Source: Dastarcus helophoroides (lineage: Eukaryota > Arthropoda > Insecta > Coleoptera > Bothrideridae). From it: a DNA stretch of 64,000 nt. The notes below the pieces were generated by a model. It saw only the letters and a list, made by a program, of their open reading frames with translations. It searched no databases and had not been told where the DNA came from. The position numbers were made by a program, and so were the translations under genes. Location: contig CM053325.1 of NCBI GenBank assembly GCA_028583605.1, positions 37,685,435 through 37,749,434 on the forward strand, in the 5' to 3' direction. Position 1 is the first letter of the stretch. Each line of letters opens with the position of its first letter. This document shows positions 60,476-64,000 of the stretch, in pieces.

Positions 60476-61879
60476 TACCTGAAATCTAAAAATTTATTTT
60501 TTTATTGTTATGTACTTCGATTTTGCTCGAATCATTGACTTTTTTTTTAATTAAAATTCAAAATGTCCACCTTTTTTCCCGAAATGATGTTTTTTTTTGC
60601 CAAAGTAAAAATATTTTATTTAAAATTTCAGGCTTAATAATATTATAAATTTTTCTTTTTTTCAAAAAGTTGACATTTTTTTTTAATTTAGAGTTCATAC
60701 ACTATAATTAGAGGCCGGATTTTAGGTAAAATTCTATGATCCTACCTTTTCAACTTTTTTTGGCGTTTTTCATGCCTTTGTGTCCAAATTTTAATTTGGC
60801 TTGATTTTTGCCTTTTTATACGTGATACGGAACTATTTTTAGAAAACTGCCTGCCTATTTATCCTTTTCTGTGGGGTTTTGGAAGTGCATTTATACTTGT
60901 GAAGTAGAGATATGTACTTGATAAAATAAAGGTAATGATATACGCAGAGGATTTTGACCATCATAACAATAAATGGCTTTGAATATAAATTTCCAAGAAA
61001 AGTAATTTAAAAACAATTACTCTTAGAATCCACCCAGTCACTTTTAAATTTTGCCGGCTATTGTGGCGCAGAACAATTGAAGTAGGATGCTTTATTTATC
61101 TGAATTTCTAGGAAAAGACAGATGTTGGAGTAAAATGATAAAACTACCTGATAGATATTCATTTTCTAAAATGTCTCTTTAAAGTATCTTATGTAAATAA
61201 ATAAAAACTAATCTATCAGGCAAGCTCTATTAAAAAATGTGTAAACATTTCTATTAGAACTCTAGATTAATTAAGTAGTCCCAATTTTTGTAATTTTCTT
61301 ATTGCAAAAAATAATCCTGAAGGAGGAAAACTACGAAAAAATACGTTGTTTATGCTTTTTATCGTAAAAATAACTTGCTGCATTATTTTTCTCTCCCGAA
61401 AATGGGTAACATTAAAATTCTTTCAAAATATCCATCTTTTGAAGAAATTAAATACTGACTAGATTCACGCTAATGCTGTTGAAAGCAACAGATCGTTACC
61501 GACTGAGAATAATATAATTTGGACATTGTATTGACATGTATGAGACACTTATGTTGCGGAAGATTCACTTTTTCCACTGCAAGGGCGAAATTTTCTAGTT
61601 CAACCAACAGAACGACCAATTCCTGCAAATCGTTCCATGCACGACTAAATAAACTTTTTAAGCGCTCACAACCTAATATTTTTACCTCCATTGAAGTATT
61701 GAAAGGTATTCAAAGTGAGACGTTTGAGATAAGGAGAGGTTCTTGTCTCAAAAGTCATACAAAATCCACATATAAAGAAAAATAAAGGTAAAAGATACCA
61801 GATATACTGTTCACAAATAGCAGTTTTGTTCATTCAAAGATTAGATATTACCGTAAATCAAAATGTGTTTATACAAATA
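60476..61879. other. gene-free AT-rich DNA
   Basis: T-rich repeat remnants up to about 60690, then ordinary sequence. The opposing frames at 61470-61691 and 61519-61785 are read from the same moderately GC-elevated 300 bp; neither shows a domain, though the plus-strand one has a serine/threonine-rich stretch. Confidence 0.4.
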
Positions 61880-63143
61880 CGAGGGTAAATCAAATATAAA
61901 CCGGAATTTGTTTTTAAAATTTATTGATACAAGATACACATATTAAAGGTATTAACTATTTTCCTACATAATCCCCTGAATTTATTATGCACTTTCCCCA
62001 ACGGATTAGGAGTTTTTTTTAATGCCATTATCATGAAAAGAAGAGAGGCGTGTTTGCAGCCAATTGCGCACAAATGTTTCAACAGCAGCATCATCATGGA
62101 ATCGCTAACCTCTTGACCTTCTTTCAGTGGCTCAAACATATGATAATCACATGGTAATAAGACAGAACTATAAGCAGGGTGTCCTAATGTTGCACAATGC
62201 AATTCCTCCAATTCTGAATGTGTCAGATTGGCTGAGTGCGGGCGGGCATTGTCGTGAAGCAAAATTATATTTCTGACCGAAAATTCGCGCCTCTTTCGCC
62301 GATATGTAGGTTTTACTTCATCCAATAGCTGGCAGTAGTAGGCAGCATTACCCGTACGACTTTCATGCAGAAAACCAACATGCACAACTCCTTTAAAATC
62401 CCAAATCCTCAAAGCACCCTTGACGGATGCACCTTCCCCCTTTCTTCTCCACTCCATGCTTGCTTGTTTAGATTCAGGGGTGTAATGGTGGACCCAAATC
62501 TCATCACATGTAACGATACGTTGCAAAAAACCATCACCTACACGTTGAAAACGTCCAAGATGGCCCTGACAAACTTCGAGAAGATGTGGTTTATGTTCTT
62601 AAGTCAAACGACTATGTGCCCACCTGGCAGAAGTTTTTGGAAACCCCAGCTGTAATGATGGACTGAACACTCCCAAAGCTTATCCCTATCTGAGCTGCAA
62701 TTTCACCAACAGTTAAACGGTCATTACCTTCCAAAAGGCGTTGAACAGTGTTAATCTTGTCCGCAATCACACTGGTCCAAGGACGACAGGCATGGGATTC
62801 ATTTTAAACTTGAGTTCGTTCTTCCAAAAATGTTTTGTGCCATTCATACACTTAAGTTTTCTTCAAACAAGTATCCCCTAACTGTGCTTTTAGTCTACGA
62901 AGAATTTTGGCGGGCTTTACGCCTTTAACGGCAAGAAATTTAATAATAATGCGCTGCGCAACGTGCGGAGGAACATCTTGCTCACTCATTGTATCTAGAA
63001 CTGACGAACGGCGAGAACGGAATTCGCTTAAACGCAAAAAGTCACGTGATATCCCCACCTAACATGTCCAAGAGTATGCGCACACCCCCTACGCCCTCAT
63101 GGCGACACGTTAGAAATTTCGGTTTATATTTGATTTACTCTCG
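61880..63143 (-). mobile_element. mariner transposon, DD34D type, inactive
   Basis: 1,264 bp bounded by inverted repeats CGAGGGTAAATCAAATATAA (61880) and, on the minus strand, CGAGAGTAAATCAAATATAA (63143), about 30 bp with two or three mismatches. TA flanks both ends (61878-61879 and 63144-63145). Length, TIRs, TA duplication and the internal transposase all fit the mariner family. The well-kept TIRs and still readable protein suggest an insertion younger than the arrays. Confidence 0.92.
61956..62989 (-). pseudogene. mariner transposase pseudogene
   Basis: Start ATG at 62987-62989 (MSEQDVPPHVAQRII...) opens the N-terminal helix-turn-helix region. A stop follows LGDTCLKKT (about codon 46) and further stops and shifts occur through 62530-62850, where VYEWHKTF, GRLLEGNDRLTVGEIA-like and GIS(F/Y)GSV pieces remain. 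The catalytic half is open from 62526: TCDEIWVHHYTPE holds the first Asp, LLHDNARPH the second and PCDYHMF the third, with 34 residues between the last two, as in DD34D mariner. Some 12 residues are missing after EGASVKG, and after EPLKEG a frameshift garbles the C-terminus, whose original frame reappears as IRWGKCIINSGDYVGK and TAG at 61956. All three acidic residues persist but the protein cannot be made. Confidence 0.9.
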
Positions 63144-63229
63144 TAGTAAAGTTTTTTTTTTACACAGCATTAAACAAACATATTAGAATAAAAATTTTCA
63201 TGTTTCTTTTTTAGGGTGTACAATGTGGT

Positions 63230-63893
63230 ATGGACATTTTCGTCTGATGATTGATGCTCCGACAATAGCCAACCTCATTTTATATTCACCTTAGCATCCC
63301 ATCTACTTGATACTGTGGCTCCTTGGTCACAAATCTTGGTGAATTCGCTCACCCTGTTCATCACTACAGCAAGATGGCTATGTAAAAAATGCAATTTGAT
63401 ATTCATGTTGTAACTAGACATTTTGAAACTCTCTGAGAGTTGCTGGACAATTTCGATGTAATTCTGAGCTCGTGTATTTCCAATAAAATCTTTGACAATG
63501 TTGTTAATTGCCAACAAATCATTCTTTTCAAATTATGTCTTTCTTTGCGATGAAAAGTTCGTTTTTAGCGAGTTGTTGAACCTGTGGACCATCGAACATA
63601 CTGACCTTTATTTTTTCAAAGGACCGTCTAGAAAATGCCACAATAGGTACTTGGAACAATCTGCTCCAATTGAGGTAGAGTTAACAAATTGCTTTATGGG
63701 GTCCTATTTTATATACAGATGTGGATGTTTAAAGATTTTTTTGTCTGTCGAGAAGTTGATGGTGCAGAAGGTTGGAATCACTAGATTTCAATTTACATTT
63801 GGGTAGTCCATTTTACTGCTCATAATGTTTTCATGAGATTTGTTTGTTCCACATACACAAAAAACAGGGATCCTTAGTATATCCGCCATGCTG
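63230..63893 (-). pseudogene. frameshifted pseudogene of a repetitive arthropod gene family
   Basis: Read on the minus strand, pieces in shifting frames follow the order of a widespread multicopy family of uncharacterised arthropod proteins. They are: GGYTKDPCFLCMWNKQ (63893 downward), then IKQFVNSTSIGADCSKYLL, KVSMFDGPQVQQLAKNELF, then NIVKDFIGNTRAQNYIEIVQ with NMNIKLHFLHSHL (63275-63517), then SRWDAK and VGYCRSINHQTKM near 63235-63300. The family signatures known to me are GGYTK-x-PCFLC, FDGPQ and HFLHSHL. At least three frameshifts and several stops separate them. The N-terminal part should lie beyond the right edge. I know no biochemical function for the family; its copy number suggests a mobile or mobile-associated origin. 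Confidence 0.65.
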
Positions 63894-64000
63894 GCAAAGA
63901 AAAAGGCAGGAAGGTCAATGCAGATGATTTATTGATGCATGTTATATCGTGACAAATTAATGACACTTTATGTTTTCATATTGTTTAGGCAAATAATGTG
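63894..64000. other. right edge, possible continuation of the pseudogene
   Basis: Minus-strand reading gives no clear further match; too short to judge. Confidence 0.3.

Noticed and set aside
62365..63186. Plus-strand frames of 96 and 65 codons
   Set aside because: Antisense shadows of the mariner transposase pseudogene.
63492..63806. 104-codon plus-strand frame
   Set aside because: Antisense to the GGYTK-family pseudogene, whose motifs on the minus strand are in family order.
1..64000. CRISPR array
   Set aside because: No short identical repeats with unique spacers of constant length; tandem repeats here have longer, diverged units and the sequence is eukaryotic.
1..64000. rRNA or complete tRNA genes
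   Set aside because: I found no rRNA core sequence and no foldable cloverleaf; the single B-box-like match at 20184 lacks arms.

Overview
The window looks like AT-rich, intron-poor-in-genes DNA from an arthropod nuclear genome, most likely an insect. The evidence is the very low GC, the absence of bacterial-style gene packing, a DD34D mariner transposon, gypsy-type LTRs flanked by ATAT, RTE-like LINE debris, and a broken copy of a repetitive gene family that I know from arthropod genomes. The order cannot be fixed from the sequence. There is no complete host protein-coding gene. Nearly all short open frames are chance readings of AT-rich repeats.

Host gene content is sparse. The left edge (1-123, minus strand) carries a convincing acidic coding exon with a splice acceptor, so a minus-strand gene has an intron running into the window. 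A GC-elevated block at about 15.9-16.46 kb ends in a strong splice donor and looks like a plus-strand promoter and first non-coding exon. A coding-like frame at 53744-53929 has no ATG, follows directly on an AG and ends in a stop, as a terminal exon would. Several GC-elevated islands (about 21.7, 23-24, 27.8-28.2, 36.2, 37.8-38.2, 40.3, 41.6-42.1 and 57.3 kb) are candidate conserved non-coding or regulatory DNA. They rest only on composition and scattered homeodomain-like cores.

The rest is repeats. (1) Long tracts of a degenerate unit of about 20 bp (T-run, then AAAATTT, then CGAC or similar) fill roughly a fifth of the window and change strand from block to block. (2) A foldback family of about 250 bp occurs seven times, and its arms encode a short hairpin that keeps pairing by compensatory changes inside a hammerhead-like context. 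(3) Two families of giant palindromes (1.1-1.9 kb, arms near 0.5 kb, TACAGGG termini) are present; one copy holds a nested TIR element with a clean TA duplication. (4) Three solo LTRs occur, two of them one family in opposite orientation, both flanked by ATAT, one split by a foldback insertion. (5) Two diverged satellite-like tandem arrays occur (24.5-27.6 kb, unit about 170-210 bp; 17.7-18.7 kb), each interrupted by a foldback-type element.

The right end (58.9-64 kb) is transposon debris that still shows protein homology: an RTE-like LINE remnant lacking its RT core, a mariner with both TIRs and a damaged transposase, and a frameshifted pseudogene of the GGYTK / HFLHSHL family. The insertions give a relative history: arrays first, then LTRs and palindromes, then foldbacks and the nested TIR element.
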